From Pseudomonadota bacterium (GTDB lineage Bacteria > Pseudomonadota > Alphaproteobacteria > SP197): DNA of 48,517 nt. Below are positions 1 to 7,529 of this stretch, piece after piece (the first letter of the stretch is position 1; each line of letters opens with the position of its first letter). The notes under the pieces were generated by a model. That model was not told where the DNA came from and did no database searches. It saw nothing but the letters and a program-made list of their open reading frames with translations. Where the stretch lies: NCBI GenBank assembly GCA_039028155.1, contig JBCCIS010000036.1, positions 1 to 48,517 on the forward strand. Reading direction: 5' to 3'. Position numbers and translations under genes: made by a program.

Positions 1-107
<107 letters not shown>

Positions 108-108
<1 letters not shown>

Positions 109-566
109 TGAAAGTCGATGTTCTGAAGATCAAGGCAGACGATGACGAGGACCTCGAGGTCTTCGCCACCATGCTGCAGGACGCGCCGATGCCGCTCGCC
201 GAGGTCACGTACCTGGACGACGAGAAGCGCTTCGCCGCCCTGTTCCACCGCTTCTGCTACGAGCACGAGCATGAGCACGACCCGTCCTGGAAGGACGGCA
301 TGTGCCAGGTCGACTGCGCGCTGATCTTCGAGAATGTCGACAGCGCCGAGGCCTGGGATATCGGCGGCCTGGGCGGCGAGGGCATGGTGGAGCTGATGAC
401 CATCGTCTCCGACCCCGACGAGGGCGAGCGCATCGTCATCACGCTGGTGTTTCACGGCGGCGGTCATATCCGCCTGGAGACGGCGGCGATCGAGGGCCGG
501 CTGCACGACATCGGCACGCCGCAGAACACCAAACGCAGGCCGCGCCACACGCCGGTTATCGGCTAG
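108..566 (+). CDS. DUF2948 family protein
   Basis: A 152-residue acidic cytoplasmic protein starting MKVDVLKIKA with no signal peptide or membrane segment. Its sequence and its position directly after murA fit the DUF2948 family, which is largely restricted to Alphaproteobacteria and has no established biochemical function. A central acidic and histidine-rich stretch (CYEHEHEHD, about residues 45-53) is visible. The ATG overlaps the murA stop by one base. The C-terminus is basic (residues NTKRRPRHTP). In many alphaproteobacteria hisD follows this gene, but here UPF0262 comes next. Confidence 0.85.
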
Positions 567-584
567 GGCCGGCGCCATTGGCCG

Positions 585-1076
585 ATGACGGTGTCTGACG
601 ACACAGCACGGTATCACATCACCGATATCAAGCTCGACGACCGGCTGGTGGTGCGCCGCAGCCCGGAGGTCGAGCACGAGATGGGCGTGGCGATCTATGA
701 CCTCCTGGAGCAGAACTACTTCGCTCCGGTAGGCGATATGAGCGGTCCCTACCATGTCGAGCTCTCGATCCGCGACGCCCGCACCCTGGTTTTCGCGATC
801 AGCACCGAGGCCGACGAGCCGCTGGGCGAGGTCATGCTGACGCTGAGCCCCTTCCGGCGCATCGTCAAAGACTACTTCACGGTCTGCGAAAGCTATTTCG
901 ACGCGATCAAGGACGCGCCGGCGTCGCGCATCGAGGCGCTCGACATGGGTCGGCGCGGGTTGCACAACGACGGCGCGGAGCTGTTGCGCGATAACCTCAA
1001 AGGCAAGATCGATATCGACGAGGAGACCGCCCGGCGCCTGTTCACCCTGGTCTGTGTTCTGCATATCAGGGCCTAG
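585..1076 (+). CDS. UPF0262 family protein
   Basis: A 163-residue protein matching UPF0262 along its length, with family-typical segments LSPFRRIVKDYF and GRRGLHNDGAELL and the closing cysteine-containing helix LFTLVCVLHIR. No function is established for the family; it is conserved in Alphaproteobacteria between hisD and a tyrosine-phosphatase-like gene. Translation probably starts at the ATG at 585, 18 nt after the DUF2948 stop, although the ribosome-binding site is weak; a GTG two codons later is possible. The next gene begins 3 nt after its stop, so this is part of the housekeeping operon. Confidence 0.85.
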   Translation: MTVSDDTARYHITDIKLDDRLVVRRSPEVEHEMGVAIYDLLEQNYFAPVGDMSGPYHVELSIRDARTLVFAISTEADEPLGEVMLTLSPFRRIVKDYFTVCESYFDAIKDAPASRIEALDMGRRGLHNDGAELLRDNLKGKIDIDEETARRLFTLVCVLHIRA

Positions 1077-1079
1077 CGT

Positions 1080-1532
1080 ATGATCGAGCTGCCCGGTGCG
1101 GTGTTGTTCTGCTGCAATTACAACGCCATCCGCTCACCCATGGCCGAGGGTTTGTTGAAGTCGCGGTTGGGTCACCGGGTGTTCGTCGATTCCGTCGGTG
1201 TACGCCACAGCGACGAAGCCGATCCATTCATGGTCGCGGCGATGGACGAGATCGGCATCGACATGAGCCGGCACCGTCCCAAGACCTTCGAGGATCTGGA
1301 AGACGAGAGCGAGGCATTCGACCTGGTCGTCACGCTGTCGCCGGCGGCGCAGCACAGGGCGCTGGAGCTGACGCGATACGCCTCACTCGATGTCGAGTAC
1401 TGGACGACGTTCGATCCCTCAACGGTCGAAGGCAGCCGGGAAGTGCGCTTAGACGCCTATCGCAGCATGCGCGATCTGCTCGATAAGCGCATTCGCGAAC
1501 GCTTTCCGGTCGAGGCCGCACCGAACGTCTGA
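1080..1532 (+). CDS. Low-molecular-weight protein-tyrosine phosphatase / arsenate reductase-like protein
   Basis: A 150-residue cytoplasmic protein. Near the N-terminus it has the P-loop CNYNAIRS (Cys12 to Arg18), the CX5R(S/T) signature of low-molecular-weight tyrosine phosphatases, where the Cys is the nucleophile. A candidate general-acid Asp lies in TTFDPS near residue 118, the expected place for the family's DP loop. The length is normal. Close relatives are often annotated as arsenate reductase-like; nothing here shows arsenate activity, and no ars genes are nearby. The gene is 3 nt downstream of UPF0262 and lies before infA, a conserved alphaproteobacterial arrangement. Confidence 0.85.
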   Translation: MIELPGAVLFCCNYNAIRSPMAEGLLKSRLGHRVFVDSVGVRHSDEADPFMVAAMDEIGIDMSRHRPKTFEDLEDESEAFDLVVTLSPAAQHRALELTRYASLDVEYWTTFDPSTVEGSREVRLDAYRSMRDLLDKRIRERFPVEAAPNV

Positions 1533-1626
1533 GCAGGGCACCAGCCGGGTAGAAGACAGAATTGCCTTGATTTCGCAGCATGTGGGACCCATGTTCGCCG
1601 CGGTTTTTTCTCAATGATGAGGGCCC

Positions 1627-1845
1627 ATGGGTAAGGAAGACGTAATTGAGATGACGGGCACGGTCACCGAACTGCTGCCCAACGCGATGTTCCGCGTCAA
1701 ACTGGACAACGATCATGAGATCCTGGCGCACACGTCAGGCAAGATGCGTAAGAACCGCATCCGCGTTCTGTCGGGCGACAAGGTGACGGTGGAGATGACA
1801 CCCTATGATCTGACCAAGGGTCGGATCGTCTTCCGCTTCAAATAG
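1627..1845 (+). CDS. infA: Translation initiation factor IF-1
   Basis: A 72-residue protein, exactly the usual IF-1 length, forming one S1-type OB fold. Diagnostic segments are [11 protein letters not shown], the [13 protein letters not shown] loop and the closing [13 protein letters not shown]-1 binds the A site of the 30S subunit during initiation. A GAGG ribosome-binding site lies just upstream of the ATG. The 94-nt gap before it is the longest in this block and may hold a promoter, though no convincing -35/-10 pair was seen. maf follows after 8 nt. Confidence 0.97.
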   Translation: MGKEDVIEMTGTVTELLPNAMFRVKLDNDHEILAHTSGKMRKNRIRVLSGDKVTVEMTPYDLTKGRIVFRFK

Positions 1846-1853
1846 CACGTCCC

Positions 1854-2447
1854 ATGGCCCGGCGCCCGCCGCCGCCTCTGATCCTCGCCTCTGCTTCGCC
1901 GCGCCGCCTGATGCTGCTTGAGCAGATCGGGATGGCGCCGGAACGGGTTGTTCCCGCCGATATCGACGAGACACCCTTGACCAACGAGTTGCCGCGCGAC
2001 CTTGTCTGTCGCCTTGCACTGGCGAAGGCGCGTTCTGTCGCTGATCAAGAGGCCGGTGCCGCTGTGCTGGGCGCCGACACGGTCGTCGCCTGCGGCCGGC
2101 GTATCCTGCCCAAAGCGGAGACCGAAGACCAGGCGCGGGCGTGTCTGAAGCGCCTGTCCGGTCGTCGGCACGTCGTGCACGGCGGCGTGGCGCTTGTTGG
2201 GCCCGATGGTCAGCCGCTGACCCGCTATGTGGCCACGCGCATCACATTTAAACGCTTAAGTGACGCGGAGATTGACAGTTATGTCGATTCGGGCGAATGG
2301 CATGGCAAGGCGGGCGGCTATGCCATTCAGGGTCGGGCTGCGGCCTTCGTCCCGTTTATCAACGGCTCCTATTCCAACGTGGTTGGCCTGCCGCTTTACG
2401 AGACCGCACAGCTCCTGAGGGGAGTGGGGTTGGGTCACGATGATTGA
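1854..2447 (+). CDS. maf: Maf family nucleoside triphosphate pyrophosphatase
   Basis: A 197-residue cytoplasmic protein opening with the Maf signature ILASASPRRLMLL (phosphate-binding Ser/Arg) and containing GADTVV (metal/nucleotide-binding Asp) and GKAGGYAIQGRAA, all typical of house-cleaning pyrophosphatases that hydrolyse non-canonical or pyrimidine NTPs. Length is normal. The exact subfamily (YhdE-like dTTP/UTP or YceF-like m7GTP) cannot be fixed by eye. The 3' end overlaps the next gene by 8 nt, indicating translational coupling with the RNase gene, as in other alphaproteobacteria. Confidence 0.93.
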   Translation: MARRPPPPLILASASPRRLMLLEQIGMAPERVVPADIDETPLTNELPRDLVCRLALAKARSVADQEAGAAVLGADTVVACGRRILPKAETEDQARACLKRLSGRRHVVHGGVALVGPDGQPLTRYVATRITFKRLSDAEIDSYVDSGEWHGKAGGYAIQGRAAAFVPFINGSYSNVVGLPLYETAQLLRGVGLGHDD

Positions 2448-3600
2448 CACGGTGCTGGTTGAGAGTACACCGCGCGTGGTGCAGATCGCTCTGCTCGCCG
2501 ATGGCGAGCTGGTCGAGTACCACGTCGACCGGCGCGGCCGGGGGCACCACGAGGGTGATGTCTTCGTCTGCCGCGTTACGCGTGTGGTGCCAGGTCTGAA
2601 GGCGGCGTTCGTCGATCTTGGCAATGGCGTCTCGGGTTTTCTACCGGCGCGCGACGCGCATCGTGAAGACGGCGCCACGCCCGACATCAACCGCCTGGTC
2701 CATGAGGGCCAGACCGTCGTCGTCGCCATAGCGAAACTGGCGACGGCGGAAAAGGGACCTAAGGTCACGCGGCGGTTCGCCGATCACGACGGCGCGGTCA
2801 CGCATGCCGCGGCGCGGCTTAAACCACCGGCCCTGGTTCAGCGTTCCGATCAGCGGTTGACGCGGCTGATCGATCGTCTGGACAAGGCCCACATCATTGT
2901 CGATTGTCCGGCGAAGTATGCGCGTCTCAGACAACGTGTCGATCCCGAGCGGTTGGACTACCATCAGGGCGTGACGCCGTTGTTCGCCATGGCCGATATC
3001 GAGGACCAGGTCGAACGCGCCTTGACACCCACCGTCGACCTGCCGAGCGGCGCGCGTGTCGTGTTTGAACCCGTGCGCACGCTGACGGCCATCGATGTCG
3101 ACGTGGCGTCGGCGGGCGAACGGACGGCCGACCCGCTCGCGGTCAACCTGGAGGCTGCGGCCGTCATCGCGCGTCAAATCCGGCTGCGCAATATCGGCGG
3201 CCTGATCGTCATCGATTTTCTCAACATGACGGGCGAGGACAAGGCCGGCCGGCTTGCCGATGCCATGCGTCAGGCGGTGGCAAACGATCCCGCCCAGGTC
3301 GCGCTGGTCGGCCCGTCGCGGTTTGGCCTGATCGAAATGGCCCGCGAACGGCGCGGCGATCCGTTGGCAGGCGCCTTGGGCAGCGCCGTCGAGCGCGCCG
3401 CCGACCAACTGGTTCGCGAATTGCGGCGGACGGCCGCACACGGCGCCGGTACGCTTGAGGTACGCGCGTCGCCGGCTGTGGTCGCCGAGTTTCAGCGCGG
3501 CAGCGGTGGCCAGGATGTGGCATCGTGGATCGGACGCAGGCTCGAGGTCGAGATCGAAAGCGAGCGCGCGGATCACGCCTTCCTGGTCACGGCGCTTTAG
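2440..3600 (+). CDS. Ribonuclease E/G family protein, short form
   Basis: A 386-residue endoribonuclease-like protein. The N-terminal S1-like part (GDVFVCRVTRVVPGLKAAFVDLGNGVSGFL) is followed by the DNase I-like catalytic core. Two candidate Mg2+-binding aspartates lie in AIDVDVAS and VIDFLNM, and the core also has NLEAAAVIARQIRLRNIGG and RFGLIEMARER. The C-terminal Zn-link CPxC motif of classical RNase E/G is absent; the chain simply ends after a small alpha/beta segment. This matches the short alphaproteobacterial RNase E/G found beside maf, distinct from full-length RNase E. The lack of the Zn-link suggests a different oligomeric state. It overlaps maf by 8 nt. Confidence 0.88.
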   Translation: MIDTVLVESTPRVVQIALLADGELVEYHVDRRGRGHHEGDVFVCRVTRVVPGLKAAFVDLGNGVSGFLPARDAHREDGATPDINRLVHEGQTVVVAIAKLATAEKGPKVTRRFADHDGAVTHAAARLKPPALVQRSDQRLTRLIDRLDKAHIIVDCPAKYARLRQRVDPERLDYHQGVTPLFAMADIEDQVERALTPTVDLPSGARVVFEPVRTLTAIDVDVASAGERTADPLAVNLEAAAVIARQIRLRNIGGLIVIDFLNMTGEDKAGRLADAMRQAVANDPAQVALVGPSRFGLIEMARERRGDPLAGALGSAVERAADQLVRELRRTAAHGAGTLEVRASPAVVAEFQRGSGGQDVASWIGRRLEVEIESERADHAFLVTAL

Positions 3601-3734
3601 AGCAGATCCTGTTTTGGTGGAATCGCTCCGCGATTCCGTCAAGTCAGGTGAATCTGCTCTTCTCATCGATGGAAAGCGGATTCACATGGTCAGATGGAAC
3701 CGTCAAGCGGTTCCATCTGACCATGATCCGCTTT
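3599..3734. repeat. Composite palindromic intergenic element with two structured halves
   Basis: The gap between the RNase gene and yacG is almost wholly occupied by inverted repeats. Half one: an outer stem AGAGCAGAT (3599-3607) pairs with ATCTGCTCT (3652-3660) and encloses a perfect 8-bp hairpin, GGAATCGC (3619-3626) with GCGATTCC (3630-3637). Half two: AAAGCGGAT (3673-3681) pairs with ATCCGCTTT (3726-3734) and encloses a perfect 18-bp stem, 3685-3702 with 3708-3725, with a 5-nt TCAAG loop and one 3-nt bulge. TCAAG also recurs at 3639-3643. The design resembles mobile palindromic units (REP/RIME-like) of alphaproteobacteria. The outer arm begins inside the RNase stop codon. No second copy was noticed in this window. 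Confidence 0.75.
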
Positions 3735-3757
3735 AGAAGAACGCTGAGGAGAACGAT

Positions 3758-4039
3758 GTGACGGACGACAGCAAGCCGACGGAACCTTGTCCGATTTGCA
3801 GCCAGCCGAGCCAGGCCGACTTCCAGCCGTTCTGCTCAAAACGCTGCAAGATGCGCGACCTCGCCCATTGGTTGGGCGGCGACGAACCCTATGTCATCCC
3901 CGGTGAGCCGTTGAGCGGCCTACTGGACGAGAACGGCGAACCGCTGGTCGACCTTGAAGAGCTGGCTGAGGAGACGGGCGAAAGCAATGTCGTCTATGCC
4001 AATTTTCGCCGCGATGGCGGCAAGGGCGAGCCGTCTTAA
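3758..4039 (+). CDS. yacG: DNA gyrase inhibitor YacG, zinc-binding
   Basis: A 93-residue protein with the YacG zinc knuckle: CPIC at residues 10-13 and CSKRC about 15 residues later, followed by the family motif RDLAHWLGGDEPYVIPG. In E. coli YacG binds GyrB and blocks DNA binding. The C-terminal extension is acidic. The start is GTG at 3758, because the overlapping ATG at 3756 is followed at once by a stop; a good GAGGAG ribosome-binding site sits 6-7 nt upstream. It lies in the conserved maf-RNase-yacG order but is separated by the palindromic element, so its expression may be modulated by that structure. Confidence 0.93.
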   Translation: MTDDSKPTEPCPICSQPSQADFQPFCSKRCKMRDLAHWLGGDEPYVIPGEPLSGLLDENGEPLVDLEELAEETGESNVVYANFRRDGGKGEPS

Positions 4040-4129
4040 GAGAATTACCCGGCCGCCCACCGCCAGCCGCCCACCATGATTCTGGACAACCCAGCCGGTT
4101 TTGCCTAAAACCCGTCGCCTTGATCCGGC

Positions 4130-4205
<76 letters not shown>

Positions 4206-4354
4206 TTTCCCTTACATCCGTTCTATGGCCCGCCCCGCTGGCCGCAGACCGGGCTCTGGTCAGCCTCATGGCCTAGGCCGTTGCTCTCGTATCGGCCATG
4301 GTCTGCGAGCGTCCGCGCGCGCTTTGCGCCTGACGGGACATCCAGACACCAGAC

Positions 4355-4681
4355 CTACCGTTCAAAGATAGAGTCGGTGGTCTCCGGCTGGCATTCGAGC
4401 TTCGGTTGCATGAGTGCGTAGTCTTCTGAATAGGTGCCGCCGGATGCGATGATCTCCTTGCGCCGTTGATCAAATTTGGTCGCGACACACGCGCAGTAGG
4501 CGGGCGGGTCCTCCAGCTCCATGCGATAGAACCATATTGGTTCTTCGACGCAGCGGTTGTAGACATCGACGGCCTCGGGCGCGAGATCGTCTGGCAGGTC
4601 CGTTGCATCGGCCCAGGCGATCGGACCTGCCGTCAACGTGATCATCAGGATTGCGATCATGTGTTTGGTGCCTGCAATCAT
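4355..4681 (-). CDS. Small secreted protein of unknown function
   Basis: A predicted 108-residue protein with an N-terminal hydrophobic segment (MIAILMITLTAGPIAWA) ending in a plausible signal-peptidase site AWA-DA, so probably periplasmic. The mature part, about 80 residues, has four cysteines, one in the segment YNRCVEEPIWF and two in YCACVATKF, compatible with disulfides or a small metal site. I do not recognise the family. An alternative start is the Met at 4660. No partner gene is obvious; it lies alone between tRNA-Phe and a 488-nt gap. Confidence 0.55.
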   Translation of the reverse strand: MIAGTKHMIAILMITLTAGPIAWADATDLPDDLAPEAVDVYNRCVEEPIWFYRMELEDPPAYCACVATKFDQRRKEIIASGGTYSEDYALMQPKLECQPETTDSIFER

Positions 4682-5169
4682 GTGTCAGCCACTCCATCCA
4701 ACGTCTTGAGGCCGACCTGCCTCGGAAACACTGGCAATGGTAGACCAGTTGAGAAGATCGCCTCAACGTTGATCCGTTGGCCGAGGGTTGGGTGGCGGGC
4801 GATGAAGTGGACTGACGTGAAACGGGGCGCAACTTGTGCAGTGGCAACACCACATTGCTCTTGACTCTCTTGTCGCAGACCGTCGTAGCGCATGCGCTGG
4901 AGCGCGGACAATGCGCGATCCCGCAGAGCCTCTCTCCCGGGTTTCAGATCGACGGCGAAGGTAACCCGCTCTCTTCTATTGCTGCGATGCACGACGGCAA
5001 TGGCGCGCTAGGCTGGCGGGAGTCACGACCGATGGGCATCGCTACCGTTACCGGTGAACGTCCAAGCGTTAGATGGTAACGCCGATTATTCCTAGTCGTA
5101 GAGGGTGGCATCACTGCCACGCGCCAGTATGGTTGATCCAGACACAGACAGCCTCCGGAACATGGTGCC
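4682..5169. other. 488-nt stretch without a convincing gene
   Basis: No recognisable gene, RNA or repeat was found between the secreted-protein gene and the carboxymuconolactone-decarboxylase gene. A minus-strand frame of 104 codons (4678-4992) is open and its stop overlaps the start of the secreted-protein gene by 4 nt, but its translation matches nothing I know. It could be a degenerated gene or chance. The region next to 5170 presumably contains the promoter of the downstream plus-strand genes. Confidence 0.4.
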
Positions 5170-5757
5170 ATGCCAGACAACGCGCCCGTCGACCCGCTGC
5201 CGCTTGACGACTGGGATGCCGCACTCTCCTCTATCATCGACGACATGGGAGGTGCGCCAATCAACGTGCATCGCCTGATGGCCCATCATCCGGCATTGCT
5301 GCAGGCCTGGTGGAGCTTCCGCAATTATGGTGTCGATGGCGGTGATCTCGGCCGGCGCAAGGGCGAGCTGGTCATTCTGCGAACCGCCATTCACCTGCGT
5401 GCCTGGTACGAATGGGGCGCCCATGTCGCACGCGCCATGGCATGCGGCCTGACGCGCGCTGAAATCGAACGGGTGAAGCAGGGGCCGGCCGACCCGGCGT
5501 GGCCGCCCGATGAGGCGCTGTTGCTGGAAACGGTCGACGCGCTGATAACCGAGCGCGGCTTGTCGGAGGATCTCAAGGCGCGTCTCAGCGAACACTATAC
5601 GGTGCGCCAAATCATGGATGTCATGGCGGTCCACGGCATGTATGTAATTCTGGGCAACATGGTGAACACGTGGCCGATCGAGCTCGACGCCAGCGTGCGC
5701 GAGGTCTTGCCGGAGGACGTCACACAAGAGACCTTCGAGGTTGAGTTTCCGCGCTAG
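5170..5757 (+). CDS. Carboxymuconolactone decarboxylase (AhpD-like) family protein
   Basis: A 195-residue cytoplasmic all-alpha protein. The segment GELVILRTAIHLRAWYEWGAH, followed by ARAMACGLTRAEIERV, matches the CMD/AhpD fold, with EW..H at the positions used for proton relay in many members. The CxxC of peroxidase-type AhpD is missing, so a thiol-peroxidase role is unlikely; decarboxylase or lyase chemistry on an aromatic or lactone substrate is possible but unproven. The start ATG at 5170 gives a full-length family domain. Two small plus-strand genes follow at short distance (5799, 6145) and may be co-transcribed. Confidence 0.78.
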   Translation: MPDNAPVDPLPLDDWDAALSSIIDDMGGAPINVHRLMAHHPALLQAWWSFRNYGVDGGDLGRRKGELVILRTAIHLRAWYEWGAHVARAMACGLTRAEIERVKQGPADPAWPPDEALLLETVDALITERGLSEDLKARLSEHYTVRQIMDVMAVHGMYVILGNMVNTWPIELDASVREVLPEDVTQETFEVEFPR

Positions 5758-5798
5758 GGAAGATCTGCTCTGAGCGTCGTCACAGATAAGGGCCGCCT

Positions 5799-6143
5799 AT
5801 GCCGGTATTGACGATCTACTATGATGAAAGCCTGGATGACGCCGTGCGTGCGCATTGCGCCGCCATCCAGGAAGGGTTGGAGGCAGTGATGCGCGACGTG
5901 CTGGTCGCCGATCCCGCGAAATGCCAGGTGGTGTTGGTTGTGGCGCGGCACGCTTCACCCAAACGCGTTCACGTTGCCCTGCAGTATCGGGCGAAACCAC
6001 ATCGCACGCGCGCGGTGGTCGCTGAGGCCATGAACCAGGTGGCCAGCGTTTTGCACGGCGCGCTGGGGTGTGGTCTCCACATCCGGGCGTTCGATATCGA
6101 TCAGTCGTTCCTGCACGCGCTCGACACGGACGGACCTGGCTGA
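5799..6143 (+). CDS. Small tautomerase-like protein
   Basis: A 114-residue protein beginning Met-Pro-Val-Leu-Thr-Ile-Tyr-Tyr. After Met removal, an N-terminal proline followed by a beta strand is the hallmark of the tautomerase (4-oxalocrotonate tautomerase/MIF/CHMI) superfamily, where Pro1 is the catalytic base. The rest (amphipathic helix near 15-35, then strand VVLVVARHASP) fits one long tautomerase unit, but I see no diagnostic family signature, so the assignment is tentative. The stop at 6143 is followed after one base by the ATG of the next hydrolase, implying an operon, plausibly for breakdown of an aromatic or lactone-type compound with the upstream CMD protein. Confidence 0.55.
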   Translation: MPVLTIYYDESLDDAVRAHCAAIQEGLEAVMRDVLVADPAKCQVVLVVARHASPKRVHVALQYRAKPHRTRAVVAEAMNQVASVLHGALGCGLHIRAFDIDQSFLHALDTDGPG

Positions 6144-6144
6144 G

Positions 6145-7116
6145 ATGACGGACGGTACAGCACAGACTGGCGTTCATGTCCGCGCGATAGGCAGTTTTTT
6201 TGCCGGTGGTGAGATCGCGACTCTGTCCGGTCAACCCAAAAGTCACATCCAGGTTGCCCGCCACGGTCCGAAACGTGAGGTCGATCTCAACGGCGACTAT
6301 GTGACCGGCCAAACCTACGTTCAGTTCGTCCAGCAGGTCGCGCCGCGCTTCGAGGCGCCGGTGATGTTCTGGCACGGCGGCGCCATGACCGGCGCAATGT
6401 GGGAAACGACACCGGATGGCCGCCCGGGCTGGCAAAGTCACTTTCTGAATGCGGGTTTCGATACGTATGTCTGCGACGCCATGGAACGCGGTCGCGCAAG
6501 CTGGTCGCCCTATCCTGATATCTACGCGACATCGCCCATTCACCGCACACTGAACGAGGCCTGGGAGATGTTTCGCATCGGTGAGCGCCAGTGTTATGCG
6601 ACAGACCCGGCGCATCGAAAGCCGTTTCCTGGCAGCCTTTTCCCGCTCGACAGCTTTGACACCTTCGGTGCGCAGTTCGTCCCCAGGTGGACCGACCATG
6701 GCCAGGAAACGCTCACCGCCTACTATGATGCACTCCGACGGACCGGGCCCGTTTGGTTGGTCGCCCACAGTCAGGGCGGCAATCTTGCCCTGGAAGCGGC
6801 GGCCCGGCATCCCGAGTTCTTTCGCGGTGTTGTCGTGATCGAACCGGCCTCAGCCCCACCCGACACTGGCGACGCAAGCGAGGTTCCGCACCTGATCGTC
6901 TGGTGCGACAACATCGACAAGGCGCCCGCGTGGGTGTCGTATCGGGAGTCGGTCGATGCCTATGCCGACAAGTTGGAAGCGATGGGCGGAGACGTTCAGT
7001 TGCTCGATCTGCCGGCAGTTGGCGTTCGAGGAAACTCCCATGTGCCGATGGCGGATTTGAACGCGGATGACGTCGCGGAAAAGGTCGTTGCTTGGATTGA
7101 AGCAGCTATCGCGTGA
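6145..7116 (+). CDS. Alpha/beta hydrolase (esterase-like)
   Basis: A 323-residue protein with an oxyanion-hole segment FWHGGAMTG, nucleophile elbow VAHSQGG (Ser) and a candidate catalytic His in GNSHVPMAD near the C-terminus; an acidic partner could lie in LIVWCDNID. The fold is a secreted-esterase-like alpha/beta hydrolase, although no signal peptide is seen. The reading frame is open 25 codons further upstream, but the ATG at 6145, one base after the preceding stop, is the natural coupled start. The substrate is unknown; cap-region residues 130-190 are rich in aromatic residues. Confidence 0.8.
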   Translation: MTDGTAQTGVHVRAIGSFFAGGEIATLSGQPKSHIQVARHGPKREVDLNGDYVTGQTYVQFVQQVAPRFEAPVMFWHGGAMTGAMWETTPDGRPGWQSHFLNAGFDTYVCDAMERGRASWSPYPDIYATSPIHRTLNEAWEMFRIGERQCYATDPAHRKPFPGSLFPLDSFDTFGAQFVPRWTDHGQETLTAYYDALRRTGPVWLVAHSQGGNLALEAAARHPEFFRGVVVIEPASAPPDTGDASEVPHLIVWCDNIDKAPAWVSYRESVDAYADKLEAMGGDVQLLDLPAVGVRGNSHVPMADLNADDVAEKVVAWIEAAIA

Positions 7117-7139
7117 CCGTGCGTTCGCTGCCGCACGAT

Positions 7140-7475
7140 CTATTCCCCGTTCGCGGCTGACAGATGGGCTTCGAGCAGGGCGGTCAACAAGGCCAGCGGC
7201 ACGGTCGCTGCCTGGGCCTCGAACTGTGATCTGCCCTTGCGGACGGAGGCATAGGGAAAGACACCGTCCGGACCATAGCCCACATGCCAGTGCCAGCCGG
7301 GCAGGGTGTGCTCAATCAACGCAATGCAGGCATCGACCGAGGCCGTATACGCCGGCGCTGCCTCGTCACGGGTGATGTGGGCGACGGCGTGGGCGATGGC
7401 CAGGTCGAGGTCGTGGTCCCGACCGGTCGCGGCTTTGACCTGCGGCAGGAGCGTCTTGAGTTTCCGCGCGACCAT
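7140..7475 (-). CDS. Phage ABA-sandwich-domain-like protein
   Basis: A 111-residue protein. The segment AYTASVDACIALIEHTLPGWHWHVGYGPDG, then a run ending in TVPLALLTALLEAHL, resembles the small ABA-sandwich domain usually found in phage and prophage proteins (Tyr-Thr-x-Ser-x-Asp-Ala start, Trp-x-Trp strand, closing Ala-rich helix). The N-terminal helix ending DLDLAIAHAV also fits. Function is unknown. It is isolated, on the opposite strand to its left neighbour, with no other phage genes in view, so it may be a domesticated or stray phage-derived gene. Confidence 0.6.
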   Translation of the reverse strand: MVARKLKTLLPQVKAATGRDHDLDLAIAHAVAHITRDEAAPAYTASVDACIALIEHTLPGWHWHVGYGPDGVFPYASVRKGRSQFEAQAATVPLALLTALLEAHLSAANGE

Positions 7476-7529
7476 AGCGCCAGTTTACGCTTGGTCGTGT
7501 CTGAGGACCAAGAGCACCGTCACTGGGGT

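Noticed and set aside
4678-4992. Minus-strand 104-codon frame overlapping the secreted-protein start by 4 nt
   Set aside because: The overlap looks operon-like, but no family, ribosome-binding site or signal was recognised; kept only as part of the unexplained gap.
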